Positions 28,077 to 35,835 of a stretch of DNA of 64,000 bases are shown here, piece after piece. Position numbers and translations under genes: made by a program. The stretch is from CAYYKD01 sp964471825. Lineage in GTDB: Bacteria > Spirochaetota > GWE2-31-10 > CAYYKD01. The stretch lies in contig CAYYKD010000002.1 of NCBI GenBank assembly GCA_964471825.1, positions 1-64,000 of the forward strand. The letters run 5' to 3'. The notes below the pieces were generated by a model. That model did no database searches and had not been told where the DNA came from. It was given only the letters and a program-made list of their open reading frames with translations. Within the stretch, counting starts at the first letter, position 1; every line of letters starts with the position of its first letter.

Positions 28077-28657
28077 AATCCTTCATACTTAAAAATATGC
28101 GCTCTATTATTTTTTTAGTAACAATAATAATCCACCTGTTAGTATTTTTTACTTTTAAGATAGTTGTAGATGCCAAACAAAAAAGAGAAGACAACACAAT
28201 ATTTAAGATGGTTGATGTTAGAGAGATGATACCCCCTGACCCGGTAAAAGAGGAGAAGAAGGAGGAGATCATAAAAGATGAGGTGGTTGTCGATGTTCAG
28301 GATGCGGTAGTTGAGGATGTGATAATAACTGAGGATAAGGTTATAGAGGAGAGCATAGATTACCTTGATCAGTTTAAGATATCTGATATCCCGGTTATAC
28401 CTCATAAAGAAATTAACTCAAAGATTATTTATCCGCCGTTGGCAAATAAGCAGGGGATAACCGGAGTAGTTTATCTTGAGTTGTACATTGATCAGAGGGG
28501 TGTTGTAAGAGATGTTAAAGTGTTAAAAGACCCCGGGTATGGATTTGCAGAAGCGGCAGTCAATGCATTTAAAGGTGTCATTTGTATTCCTGCGAGACAG
28601 AACGGAGTGGCAGTAGCAGTGAAATTCCGGTGTCCGGTAAGATTTGAATTGAAATAG
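28073..28657 (+). CDS. tonB: TonB energy transducer
   Basis: This is a 194-residue inner-membrane protein with one N-terminal helix (about 11-28) that spans the periplasm and transmits energy to outer-membrane receptors. The linker (about 45-110) is short and rich in Glu, Lys and Val in place of the usual Pro repeats. The C-terminal domain has YPPLANKQGITGVVYLELYIDQRG and a final PVRFELK, typical of TonB. No TonB-dependent receptor gene is in this window, so the transported ligand is unknown. Confidence 0.9.
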   Translation: MKSFILKNMRSIIFLVTIIIHLLVFFTFKIVVDAKQKREDNTIFKMVDVREMIPPDPVKEEKKEEIIKDEVVVDVQDAVVEDVIITEDKVIEESIDYLDQFKISDIPVIPHKEINSKIIYPPLANKQGITGVVYLELYIDQRGVVRDVKVLKDPGYGFAEAAVNAFKGVICIPARQNGVAVAVKFRCPVRFELK

Positions 28658-28661
28658 TGAC

Positions 28662-28701
28662 ACTAAAAACCTCGTTATTGAAATGTTTAACGAATTTTAG
28701 T
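28662..28701. terminator. Stem-loop between convergent tonB and ClC genes
   Basis: ACTAAAA pairs with TTTTAGT (28662-28668 with 28695-28701), and inside it TCGTTA pairs with TAACGA. No clear T run follows on either strand, so function as a terminator is inferred from position. Confidence 0.4.
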
Positions 28702-28741
28702 CAAACTGATCGTTTTTTAACTTGACACAGCTTGACAACTC

Positions 28742-30121
28742 CTATAATTTTTTGTTCTTTTTTAATATTCTATTCTTTAATCTGGTTAATTTACTGATAT
28801 AATAACGGATAAGAGTTGAGTTTTTATAGATTGTCCTTGTATTAACATCGTTTAGCCCTCTATTTTTTTCTATAGATAGGAAACTTGATTTGCTATACGC
28901 CAGCATTTGTGTCGGATAGACACTTCGATGTCCGGTTAATATAAATGATATTATTGACGATAGGGCAGCCAGAGCCGCGTTGTTTGCTCCAAATAGTTCA
29001 ATAAATAAAATACTTGATGCGATTGGCGTGTTTGTTGTTCCTGCAAGTACGCTGACGAGTCCTATTGCTGCAAATAGCTGTCTGTCAAGGTTAAATGTTG
29101 TTGCAAACAGTATGCCGGCTGTAGAACCTATAAAAAAAATCGGGGTTAAAAGTCCGCCGCTTCCACCGGAGTTAAGCGTTATTACTGTAAACAATATTTT
29201 TAATAAAAATGCGTAGAGAACAATATCGCTGTTACCGTCTAATGCACTATCTATAACATTGAGTCCGAGTCCGAGGTATTTATTTGAGAAAACAAGTGCC
29301 AGCCCCACAAGTATAAGTCCTCCGATAAATCCTTTTATGTATCCTGATAAATTAATTTTTTTTAAAAATGTCTGATATATCTCAAGAGACTTGATCAATA
29401 GAAATCCAACAATACTAAAAAAGATTCCTGCAAGTACTATATATAGTAAGAAGGAACTGGAAAATGAGGGTGTTGATTCAATATGGTAGAATTTATGAGT
29501 TATCCCGAAAAACTCGGCGGTCTTATATGAGATGATCCCTGCAATCAGTGATGGAAAAAGTACATCATAGAATATAGTGCCGACAATAAGCACTTCAACT
29601 CCAAAAATTGCCCCTGATATCGGAGTGCCAAAAACTGAAGAGAATCCTGCACTTATTCCACAGATAACTACCTTTCTTCTATCCCTCTCACTAAGTCTAA
29701 AAAGATCAGCAAACAGTGATGAAATTCCGGCACCAATCTGGCTGGATGGCCCCTCTTTACCGGCAGAACCGCCTGCAGCTATAGAGAGTATTGCTGTGAC
29801 AAGCGTAACAGGAGCAGTTAAAATATGTAGTTTACCGGCTCTCTTGTGTATCGCTTCAATTACCTTCTCTGTGCCATGCCCCTCTGAGTCTTTTAGTAGA
29901 GTTCTCTTTATGAATATACAAAGCACAAATACAAAGGGGATGCTAAAGTAGTAAAAACTGTAGCCATTGCTGAAATCAGTTGATATTTTTAAAAGTTTTA
30001 AGAACAAAGCTGTCGCAGCACCTACTATCGTACCGATAATGAGAGCTATTATAAACCACTTTACTACCGACATAAATAGATAAGTCTGTTTTGTAATACT
30101 ATCTTTTGCGTTTGATAACAT
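28742..30121 (-). CDS. ClC family chloride channel/antiporter
   Basis: This is a 459-residue membrane protein with many helices in the ClC arrangement. The selectivity motif GKEGP (121-125) retains the gating glutamate, Glu123, which indicates a proton-coupled antiporter or a gated channel. The first signature (GSGIP in typical ClCs) is replaced by SEGHGTEKV near 79-87, and the third is seen as GGSGGLLTPIFFIG. The missing central tyrosine/serine context makes ion selectivity uncertain; some ClCs with altered motifs transport fluoride. It has no CBS domains. Confidence 0.87.
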   Translation of the reverse strand: MLSNAKDSITKQTYLFMSVVKWFIIALIIGTIVGAATALFLKLLKISTDFSNGYSFYYFSIPFVFVLCIFIKRTLLKDSEGHGTEKVIEAIHKRAGKLHILTAPVTLVTAILSIAAGGSAGKEGPSSQIGAGISSLFADLFRLSERDRRKVVICGISAGFSSVFGTPISGAIFGVEVLIVGTIFYDVLFPSLIAGIISYKTAEFFGITHKFYHIESTPSFSSSFLLYIVLAGIFFSIVGFLLIKSLEIYQTFLKKINLSGYIKGFIGGLILVGLALVFSNKYLGLGLNVIDSALDGNSDIVLYAFLLKILFTVITLNSGGSGGLLTPIFFIGSTAGILFATTFNLDRQLFAAIGLVSVLAGTTNTPIASSILFIELFGANNAALAALSSIISFILTGHRSVYPTQMLAYSKSSFLSIEKNRGLNDVNTRTIYKNSTLIRYYISKLTRLKNRILKKNKKL

Positions 30122-30262
30122 AAAGTCATTATAACATTTTTTGACTTTTTTTGATAGATGATTTTTTTTGATAAATGATTTACATTACACAAGAATTGTG
30201 ATAGATATTTTTACAATAGGTTATCCTAAGATGCTCTATATAGAGTTTTATAAGAGGTTTAC

Positions 30263-30733
30263 ATGTCATTTGTTATGAGAGAGTTTGAATCATCGGATTT
30301 TGACAGACTCTATGAGTTTGTTCATGCTATGATCGATAGAGTCTATCCCGGATATTATCCTAAAAGTGCCGTTGATTTTTTTCATAGGCATCATTCTATT
30401 GAAAATATGCGGGAAGATATTTCCAGAGGTTTGACTTTTATAGTTGAGAATAGTGGAAAGATCATAGGAACCGGTTCTATAGTTGATTATGAGATTAAGA
30501 GAATGTTCGTTGATACTTCAGTTCAAAGGCACGGGATAGGCTCAGGGCTTCTTGATGCTCTTGAAAAAGATGCAAGGAGAAGGCGTGTTGAATTGGTAAA
30601 ACTCTGTTCATCTTTACCCTCATTTCATTTCTATCAGAAGAATGGATATGAGTTTGTGAAATACAAAATTGAACCGGTTTTAAACGATCAGTTTCTCTGT
30701 TATTTTATAATGGTCAAGAATATGAGTTGTTGA
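30263..30733 (+). CDS. GNAT family N-acetyltransferase
   Basis: This is a 156-residue acetyl-CoA-dependent acetyltransferase. The core motif A is MFVDTSVQRHGIGSGLLDALEKDARR, where QRHGIGSG is the acetyl-CoA pyrophosphate loop; the C-terminal motif B is FYQKNGYEFVKY. The substrate is unknown. It stands alone between the divergent ClC gene and a bidirectional terminator shared with the Mrp operon. Confidence 0.85.
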   Translation: MSFVMREFESSDFDRLYEFVHAMIDRVYPGYYPKSAVDFFHRHHSIENMREDISRGLTFIVENSGKIIGTGSIVDYEIKRMFVDTSVQRHGIGSGLLDALEKDARRRRVELVKLCSSLPSFHFYQKNGYEFVKYKIEPVLNDQFLCYFIMVKNMSC

Positions 30734-30820
30734 AGATTCTATTTAGGATGAAGATTCTCTTTAGGTTTAAGTTTCTATTTAGCCTTTTGTATTAGCCTTT
30801 TGTAAAATATTGGTTCAAAA

Positions 30821-30847
30821 AAACCTGAGTTGTTCAGGTTTTTTTGA
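30821..30847. terminator. Bidirectional terminator between GNAT gene and Mrp operon
   Basis: AACCTGA (30822-30828) and TCAGGTT (30834-30840) form a perfect 7-bp stem with a five-base loop, flanked by A7 on the left and T7 on the right, so it can work in both directions. Confidence 0.85.
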
Positions 30848-30862
30848 TTTAGCGATAAAATA

Positions 30863-32107
30863 TTAATGACCTCCGCAACTGTGCTCACCGGAATGATCAC
30901 ATTTTGCACCACCTGTTGATAGTTCATTATTGAGATATTTTAAGATAAGTTCGTTGTGTTGTATAACCGGTGCTCCGGAAAAGACCTCAATTTTAAACTG
31001 ATTAAAAAAGTTTACTGCTCCCTGTCCGATCCCGCCTGTGATGATTTTGTTTACTTTTAGACTGTCGAGCCATTTTGGGATGACACCGGGTTCATGCGGA
31101 GGAGGTGTATGTTTAGAACTTGACAACACTTTTTTTCCCTCAATATCGTATATTACAAAGCTTGGGGCATGACCAAAATGTTCCGCTAGCAATTCACCTT
31201 CAACAGGGATCGCAATTTTCTCAATATTACTTCTGTTTTGATCGCTTTTTTCAACTTGTCCCGCTTCGCTTGTTTTTTTATTCTGTAATGATATCTTTGC
31301 TGATATTTTATCAACAATTGATAGAAACTCCTTCCCGGCCTCTGTTTTACTAAAGAAATAAACAAATGGTTTCCCCGAGTCACCTGATTCTACGATGTCT
31401 GTTTCGATAGGAATTGTTCCAAGCACCTCAACATTGAAATCTTTGCCGGCCTTATTTGCTCCTCCCGACTTAAATATATCAACCTTACCCTGACAATGCG
31501 GACAGGTAAAACCTGCCATATTTTCAATTATTCCAAGTACCGGAACCTTTAACATATTTGCAAATGTTATAGACTTTCGTGCATCTAAAAATGCAACATC
31601 CTGTGGGGTAGAAACAATTACTGCACCTGTAACGCTGCCTATAAGTTGAATAACACTCAAAGGTTCATCGCCTGTTCCTGGAGGACAGTCAACTACCAGG
31701 TAGTCAAGGTTAGGCCATTCAATCTCCTCAAGAAATTGTTTGATCACACCCATCTTGGCCGGTCCACGCCAAATAACCGGATCATCCGGATGCTCAAGCA
31801 TAGAGGCAATTGATATAACATGGAGGTTATTGACTGCCTCAATCGGTACAGGTCTGCCGTTTTTACCGGCCTCAAGCCGTCTCCCTTCGATGCCTGTCAT
31901 CTTAGCTATAGACGGGCCATGGATATCAACATCCATAAGTCCAACGCTGTGCCCCTCAAGTGCTAACGCATAGGCAAGGTTAACGCTAACCGTACTTTTA
32001 CCTACACCACCTTTACCGCTTATAACAATTATCTTGTTTTTAATCCGGCTAAGGTTTTGATCCCTCATCATTTTCTGCAATTCTTCATTTTGATTTTGAT
32101 TGTGCAT
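30863..32107 (-). CDS. Mrp/NBP35-type Fe-S carrier ATPase fused to a NifX-like domain
   Basis: This is a 414-residue fusion. The N-terminal ATPase (about 20-280) has the deviant Walker A SGKGGVGKST (30-39), PDDPVIWRGPAKMG, the DCPPGTGDEP switch and the CPHC cluster-binding pair near residue 212, as in Mrp/ApbC Fe-S scaffold ATPases. About 310-395 is a dinitrogenase iron-molybdenum cofactor (NifX/NafY) domain with AEHFGHAPSFVIYDI. The tail, ending CDHSGEHSCGGH, is rich in His and Cys and probably binds metal. It is the last gene of the DUF134 operon and shares the NifX domain with 33540-33875. Confidence 0.88.
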   Translation of the reverse strand: MHNQNQNEELQKMMRDQNLSRIKNKIIVISGKGGVGKSTVSVNLAYALALEGHSVGLMDVDIHGPSIAKMTGIEGRRLEAGKNGRPVPIEAVNNLHVISIASMLEHPDDPVIWRGPAKMGVIKQFLEEIEWPNLDYLVVDCPPGTGDEPLSVIQLIGSVTGAVIVSTPQDVAFLDARKSITFANMLKVPVLGIIENMAGFTCPHCQGKVDIFKSGGANKAGKDFNVEVLGTIPIETDIVESGDSGKPFVYFFSKTEAGKEFLSIVDKISAKISLQNKKTSEAGQVEKSDQNRSNIEKIAIPVEGELLAEHFGHAPSFVIYDIEGKKVLSSSKHTPPPHEPGVIPKWLDSLKVNKIITGGIGQGAVNFFNQFKIEVFSGAPVIQHNELILKYLNNELSTGGAKCDHSGEHSCGGH

Positions 32108-32120
32108 AAATACCCCTTTG

Positions 32121-32924
32121 TTAAATTATTATTGTTTTTCCTGTATAATTATAAAAAACTTTTTTTCCTAAAACACTTTTTAAAATCCCATATTTCTCTA
32201 TGCCTGTGCAATGGCACACACCGATTTTAACCGGATCTATCATTCTAAAATAATCATTAATAAGTGACAGTTGTTCTTCACCACTCTTTTTAAGGTGAAA
32301 TCCTCCAATTATATGACTAAATGGCAGATTGAAATTGTTTTTTGCTGTATTGCAGATATTAGTAATACCATTATGCGAACAGCCGGATATAATAGATATT
32401 TTACTATCATGAACAACCGTAAGAAACAACTCATCATTAAATCTATCCGGTTCAAATTCGTTTTCAGTTTTTATAAACATTCCATCATAGTGCAGATCAT
32501 CACTCTCTGTTATAACAATATCAGGCATCACAAATAGCCCCGTTGCTATCTCTGTAATTTTATCAATAAAATTTAGCCTTTCTTTGACCAAACCAACTTC
32601 AAAAGGGATCCCGATAAAATCAGTTTTGTTAGACCGATACTTTTTGTCAAATGCTTCTTTCTTAATATGGATAATAGCCTGTTTATTATGCCTGATAAAC
32701 TCAACAATCCCGCCTGTATGATCGTAGTGGCCATGACTTATCACAAGATCGGTTACTGCCCCTATATCAACACCTAGATTCACAGAGTTGTCTATGAAAT
32801 TACCCGTCTGTCCTGTGTCAAAGAGTATTTTTTTATCACCGGATTCTAAGTACAATGACAACCCATGCTCACCTGTAAGCCCCTGATCATATACAACATT
32901 TTCTATTAAGGTAGTTATTTTCAC
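32121..32924 (-). CDS. Metallo-beta-lactamase fold hydrolase
   Basis: This is a 267-residue cytoplasmic metal-dependent hydrolase. The binuclear metal motif HGHYDH is at 64-69; GCSHNG and the distal GGFHL complete the set. The layout (N-terminal ENVVYDQGLTGEHGLSLYLE) matches the family of 7,8-dihydropterin-6-methyl-4-(beta-D-ribofuranosyl)-aminobenzene 5'-phosphate synthase-like proteins. Genes of this family often sit beside Mrp/NifX genes. Its substrate here is unknown. It is 13 bases upstream of the Mrp gene. Confidence 0.85.
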   Translation of the reverse strand: MKITTLIENVVYDQGLTGEHGLSLYLESGDKKILFDTGQTGNFIDNSVNLGVDIGAVTDLVISHGHYDHTGGIVEFIRHNKQAIIHIKKEAFDKKYRSNKTDFIGIPFEVGLVKERLNFIDKITEIATGLFVMPDIVITESDDLHYDGMFIKTENEFEPDRFNDELFLTVVHDSKISIISGCSHNGITNICNTAKNNFNLPFSHIIGGFHLKKSGEEQLSLINDYFRMIDPVKIGVCHCTGIEKYGILKSVLGKKVFYNYTGKTIII

Positions 32925-32936
32925 ATATACTCCATT

Positions 32937-33527
32937 TTAATCAAAATGCTTAACAGGGTTATGGCTATGTTTTCTATCTTTAGCAACCAAAGTGGTAACA
33001 AATGCGTTAGAATACTTATTAAAAATAATATCATGTCCTACACATAATCCAACAATGATGTTTAACTCTGTATTTTCCTTATTCATTATCTCAGCCTGGG
33101 TTATCGGATTACAACTTGCGATAAATTTGGATGGTTTTGCATTTATTCCTATCTCATCTATCCCAATTCCACCGGCCTTACAGCAAACACTAACAATCTT
33201 AATATTCTTTTCAGAAAACATTTTTATGAACTGTTTTACTTGACGGCTCATTGATATGCAAAAAGCTATTCCGATAGTTTTAAAACTCATTTGATCTACA
33301 AGCGTTACTATCTCCTCAGCACGGCTTCTAAACTCGCCGGAATCATCCTTAGCAAGATTATTTGCCAAGTCCATAATCCTATTAACTGTAACATCTGACC
33401 TGTAAATATCAATTGATTCTGCAATTGTCTCTTTCTCATCATTAGTTGGACAGTTTATTGGATAATCTGTAGTGCCTTTAGAGCATGTTTTAACAGTACA
33501 TATCCCGCATGTATATCTATTTTCCAT
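32937..33527 (-). CDS. DUF1847 cysteine-rich metal-binding protein
   Basis: This is a 196-residue protein with the DUF1847 start CGICTVKTCSKG and a further Cys at NCP, then SCNPITQAEIMN and LCVGHDIIFNKYSNAFVTTLVAKDR near the end. The family is predicted to bind metal, probably zinc or Fe-S, with no biochemical function known to me. It lies between the NifX-like and metallo-hydrolase genes with about 12-base gaps, in an operon where nearly every product has a metal- or cluster-binding motif. Confidence 0.82.
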   Translation of the reverse strand: MENRYTCGICTVKTCSKGTTDYPINCPTNDEKETIAESIDIYRSDVTVNRIMDLANNLAKDDSGEFRSRAEEIVTLVDQMSFKTIGIAFCISMSRQVKQFIKMFSEKNIKIVSVCCKAGGIGIDEIGINAKPSKFIASCNPITQAEIMNKENTELNIIVGLCVGHDIIFNKYSNAFVTTLVAKDRKHSHNPVKHFD

Positions 33528-33539
33528 AAATTACCTTAA

Positions 33540-33875
33540 CTAACTCATCAGATTCAGTTTACCATCTTTGTAGAGTTTAAGCACTTCGATTAACGGTGAC
33601 CCTTTTGTTTCAATCAGATATGACTTTACATCTGCTGATTTAAAAATCTCTGTAGCCTTTGGTCCTAAACTCGGGGACAGTACAACCTCTACATTCTCAT
33701 TAACAACAGCAGTTGCCGATTGTATTCCTGCACCTTGAGCAGAGTTTGCATTTGTTTTATTATCATAAAAATAAACCGGTTCAATGCCGTTTTCATCATA
33801 GATTGCAAAAAAATCTGCACGGCCAAAATGGTCGTTAACATTTACCTTATCATTTGTCGGTATCGCAATTTTCAT
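33540..33875 (-). CDS. NifX/NifB C-terminal-like (dinitrogenase FeMo-cofactor) protein
   Basis: This is a 111-residue single-domain protein of the NifX-NafY fold, starting MKIAIPTNDKVNVNDHFGRA. The HFGRA turn with Asp/His is conserved in the family and contacts cofactor in relatives. Such stand-alone proteins occur in many organisms without nitrogenase, where they are thought to bind or transfer Fe-S-type clusters. ATG 33875 is preferred over an upstream extension to 33899. No nif structural genes are in this window. Confidence 0.87.
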   Translation of the reverse strand: MKIAIPTNDKVNVNDHFGRADFFAIYDENGIEPVYFYDNKTNANSAQGAGIQSATAVVNENVEVVLSPSLGPKATEIFKSADVKSYLIETKGSPLIEVLKLYKDGKLNLMS

Positions 33876-33910
33876 TTCTTCACCCCTTTTTTTAATCAAT
33901 TAAATTTTAT

Positions 33911-34822
33911 CTACTTTATCACTGTTAATATATTATCAAAGATTGCTTTAATATTATCTACAAACTTAGAATTACTAGAATCAATCATCAATTTGTTGTT
34001 ATTCAATAGTGAATTAACCTCTTCATCATACGGAATAATCCCTGCGAGTATAATCCCTTGGGAATCTAAACTTGTCATAATCTCAGTGTCGATATCTGTA
34101 TGAATACCTGTCATGTTTTTATCGGCCTTATTTATACCTATCTTGTTTATAACAACAACTACCGGTACTTTTAGTTTTGATGCAGCTTCTATGAGTTTTT
34201 CATTATCATTTAAGTCTTCCCGAGACCCATCATATATAATAACTAATAGATTTAATCCGGATATACCGGCCATTAACGGCCGCCCTATGCCCGGAGGACA
34301 ATCAATAACAATAAACTCTTTATTTAAGGATCCGGCCATTTGACAAACCGTATCTTTAACCTTTTGGATAAGTTTGTCTGAATTATCCTTACCCGGTTTT
34401 TGCCTTGCATAGACCATAACAGAATCAAATATCGTCTCAGATATATATAGATCACCGCAGTAATTTTCTTCATTATATATGGCACTTGCCACACATAAAT
34501 CAACACAGGCCCCGCATCCTTCACACTTATTTAAATCAATTGCAAATTTCCCTGTTCTTTTTATTGCACCAAATCTGCACCCGCTCAAGCATTTGCCGCA
34601 TCGAACACAGATATCCTGATCTATATAATATTTTAAACCCGAAAAAAAAGGTTCATTTGAATGCATAGTTTTTTCAAGTAACAAGAATGTATCTGTTGCA
34701 TCAATATTAGTATCTGCAAATATTGAATTATTACAGATATATTTGTAAAATGAAAGTAAAATAGAGGTTTTTCCTATGCCCCTTTTACCGCTTGCAAATC
34801 CGATAGATATTTTATTCTGCAT
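33911..34822 (-). CDS. ParA/MinD-like ATPase with inserted 2[4Fe-4S] ferredoxin
   Basis: This is a 303-residue P-loop ATPase with a ferredoxin inserted. The Walker A loop is GKRGIGKTS (12-20), the deviant form with a second Lys/Arg. Residues about 69-115 carry two 4Fe-4S motifs (CVRCGKCLSGC and CEGCGACVDLC). The DCPPGIG switch II follows, then DGSREDLNDNEKLI. In other bacteria these come in pairs next to NifX and Mrp proteins; here only one is present. It may load or transfer clusters in an ATP-dependent way. Confidence 0.86.
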   Translation of the reverse strand: MQNKISIGFASGKRGIGKTSILLSFYKYICNNSIFADTNIDATDTFLLLEKTMHSNEPFFSGLKYYIDQDICVRCGKCLSGCRFGAIKRTGKFAIDLNKCEGCGACVDLCVASAIYNEENYCGDLYISETIFDSVMVYARQKPGKDNSDKLIQKVKDTVCQMAGSLNKEFIVIDCPPGIGRPLMAGISGLNLLVIIYDGSREDLNDNEKLIEAASKLKVPVVVVINKIGINKADKNMTGIHTDIDTEIMTSLDSQGIILAGIIPYDEEVNSLLNNNKLMIDSSNSKFVDNIKAIFDNILTVIK

Positions 34823-34993
34823 CTCTTTTACATTTTCCTTTTCCGGTAACTGCTGCCCATTTTAAGCTATCTGAACATTTCTCAGAATCATCTCTCGTCT
34901 TTGTGGTCTCACAGCCATCTTATCTTATATTTAATCCGGGCATAAATTCCTCGTTTCGTTATTTACGATTTTCTGCATATAACACATAAAGAA
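34823..34993. other. Leader between DUF134 gene and ParA gene
   Basis: This 171-bp stretch on the minus strand contains GAGG followed by ATG at about 34942 and seven codons ending in TAA; the same frame then continues open for about 33 more codons to overlap the ParA start. A loose match to the DUF134 operator (TGAACATTTCTCA, 34872-34884, one base short) is also present. No stable gene can be called. Confidence 0.4.
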
Positions 34994-35443
34994 TTATTTA
35001 CACTTACAGCAGCTGCCGCAACCTATTGTAAAGCATTCATTCAGACTCTTAATATTTATTGAACCGCATTTAGAACAGGCTATCTCTTTTATATCAATAC
35101 CTGTTTCAGATCTAAAAATATTATCACAATCATTGCACCTATACCTGTCAAAATCCAATTCTACATTACCGCCCTCTATTATAAAACTTTTGCCCTCTGC
35201 AAGTGCAAGTGCAATCTTTTTTCTGACACTCTCATAGATTCGGGTAAATGTTGGTCGGGAGATATCCATCTTTACAGCAGCCTCTTCATGTGAAAGGCCT
35301 GTGTAATCTGCAAGTTTAAATGCCTCATATTCTTCAAGTGCTATAATTACCGGCTCAACTGAAAAAAGCGATACTCCGAATGGTTTAAACCCCTTGAAAA
35401 TCGGTATATCTGATAGTCTTCTGCATTTTTTACTACGAGCCAA
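34994..35443 (-). CDS. DUF134 family DNA-binding regulator
   Basis: This is a 149-residue helix-turn-helix protein of the sigma70 region-4-like DUF134 family. The DNA-binding region is EEYEAFKLADYTGLSHEEAAVKMDISRPTFTRIYESVRKK (about 37-76). The C-terminal part has a CNDC...CSKCG pair and a cysteine cluster ending GCGSCCKCK, which could bind zinc or an iron-sulfur cluster and act as a sensor. It heads the operon of NifX, ParA-ferredoxin, DUF1847, metallo-hydrolase and Mrp genes. Its own promoter contains two near-palindromic 14-bp sites (35469-35482, 35495-35508), suggesting autoregulation. Confidence 0.88.
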   Translation of the reverse strand: MARSKKCRRLSDIPIFKGFKPFGVSLFSVEPVIIALEEYEAFKLADYTGLSHEEAAVKMDISRPTFTRIYESVRKKIALALAEGKSFIIEGGNVELDFDRYRCNDCDNIFRSETGIDIKEIACSKCGSINIKSLNECFTIGCGSCCKCK

Positions 35444-35468
35444 AATTTAATCCTTTTTTCCATTGTTT

Positions 35469-35508
35469 TGAGCATATGTTCACATGTAGTATAATGAACA
35501 AATGCTCA
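35469..35508. promoter_or_regulatory. Duplicated operator in the DUF134 promoter
   Basis: TGAGCATATGTTCA (35469-35482) and TGAACAAATGCTCA (35495-35508) are inverted copies with 13 of 14 matches. Each is itself nearly palindromic, centres 26 bp apart. One copy sits between -35 and -10 and the other over the likely start site, which fits repression. Confidence 0.75.
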
Positions 35509-35516
35509 TTTGTCAA
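35488..35516 (-). promoter_or_regulatory. Promoter of the DUF134 operon
   Basis: On the minus strand TTGACA (35516-35511), exactly 17 bases, then TATACT (35493-35488). Transcription should start near 35481, about 38 bases before the start codon. Confidence 0.78.
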
Positions 35517-35732
35517 GAGTTTTTTTAGAAGAACTTAAAAAAGAACTTAAAGAACTTGATAAAAAAGAACTTGAAAAAACGGTACAGTTATATGATTAAA
35601 TATATATTTCGGCATGGGTGTAATTCAAAAAGATGGGATGTGCCGAACACAACAAAATTTGATCTTAAATCGGATTTTTTGTTGTCTAATTTATTAAATT
35701 AAAGAGAAATTTAAAAAAAACGGCTTAAAAAA

Positions 35733-35761
35733 TTGACAAATATAACAATTGCATATATATT
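35733..35761 (+). promoter_or_regulatory. Predicted promoter of the giant lipoprotein
   Basis: TTGACA (35733-35738), 17-base spacer, TATATT (35756-35761). Confidence 0.72.
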
Positions 35762-35835
35762 TAAATTGGGTATTTCTGCAATTAAGATATTTAGTCGTCT
35801 GAGTGTTTTTATTTGTTAATGAATGGGGTGGTACT

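Larger units (their letters stand above)
35444..35835. other. Divergent intergenic region, DUF134 gene / giant lipoprotein
   Basis: This 392-bp AT-rich region holds the DUF134 promoter and operators, a run of AAGAACTT-like direct repeats (35527-35575), three inverted repeats (35608-35647, 35649-35685, 35687-35701) and the lipoprotein promoter (35733-35761). No gene is seen. Confidence 0.7.

Noticed and set aside
30863..34822. A nitrogenase locus
   Set aside because: NifX-like domains are present, but nifH, nifD, nifK, nifE, nifN and nifB are not; such proteins are common in non-fixing bacteria.
35600..35835. A c-di-GMP riboswitch before the giant lipoprotein
   Set aside because: The hairpins lie upstream of the predicted promoter and do not contain the conserved GEMM core.
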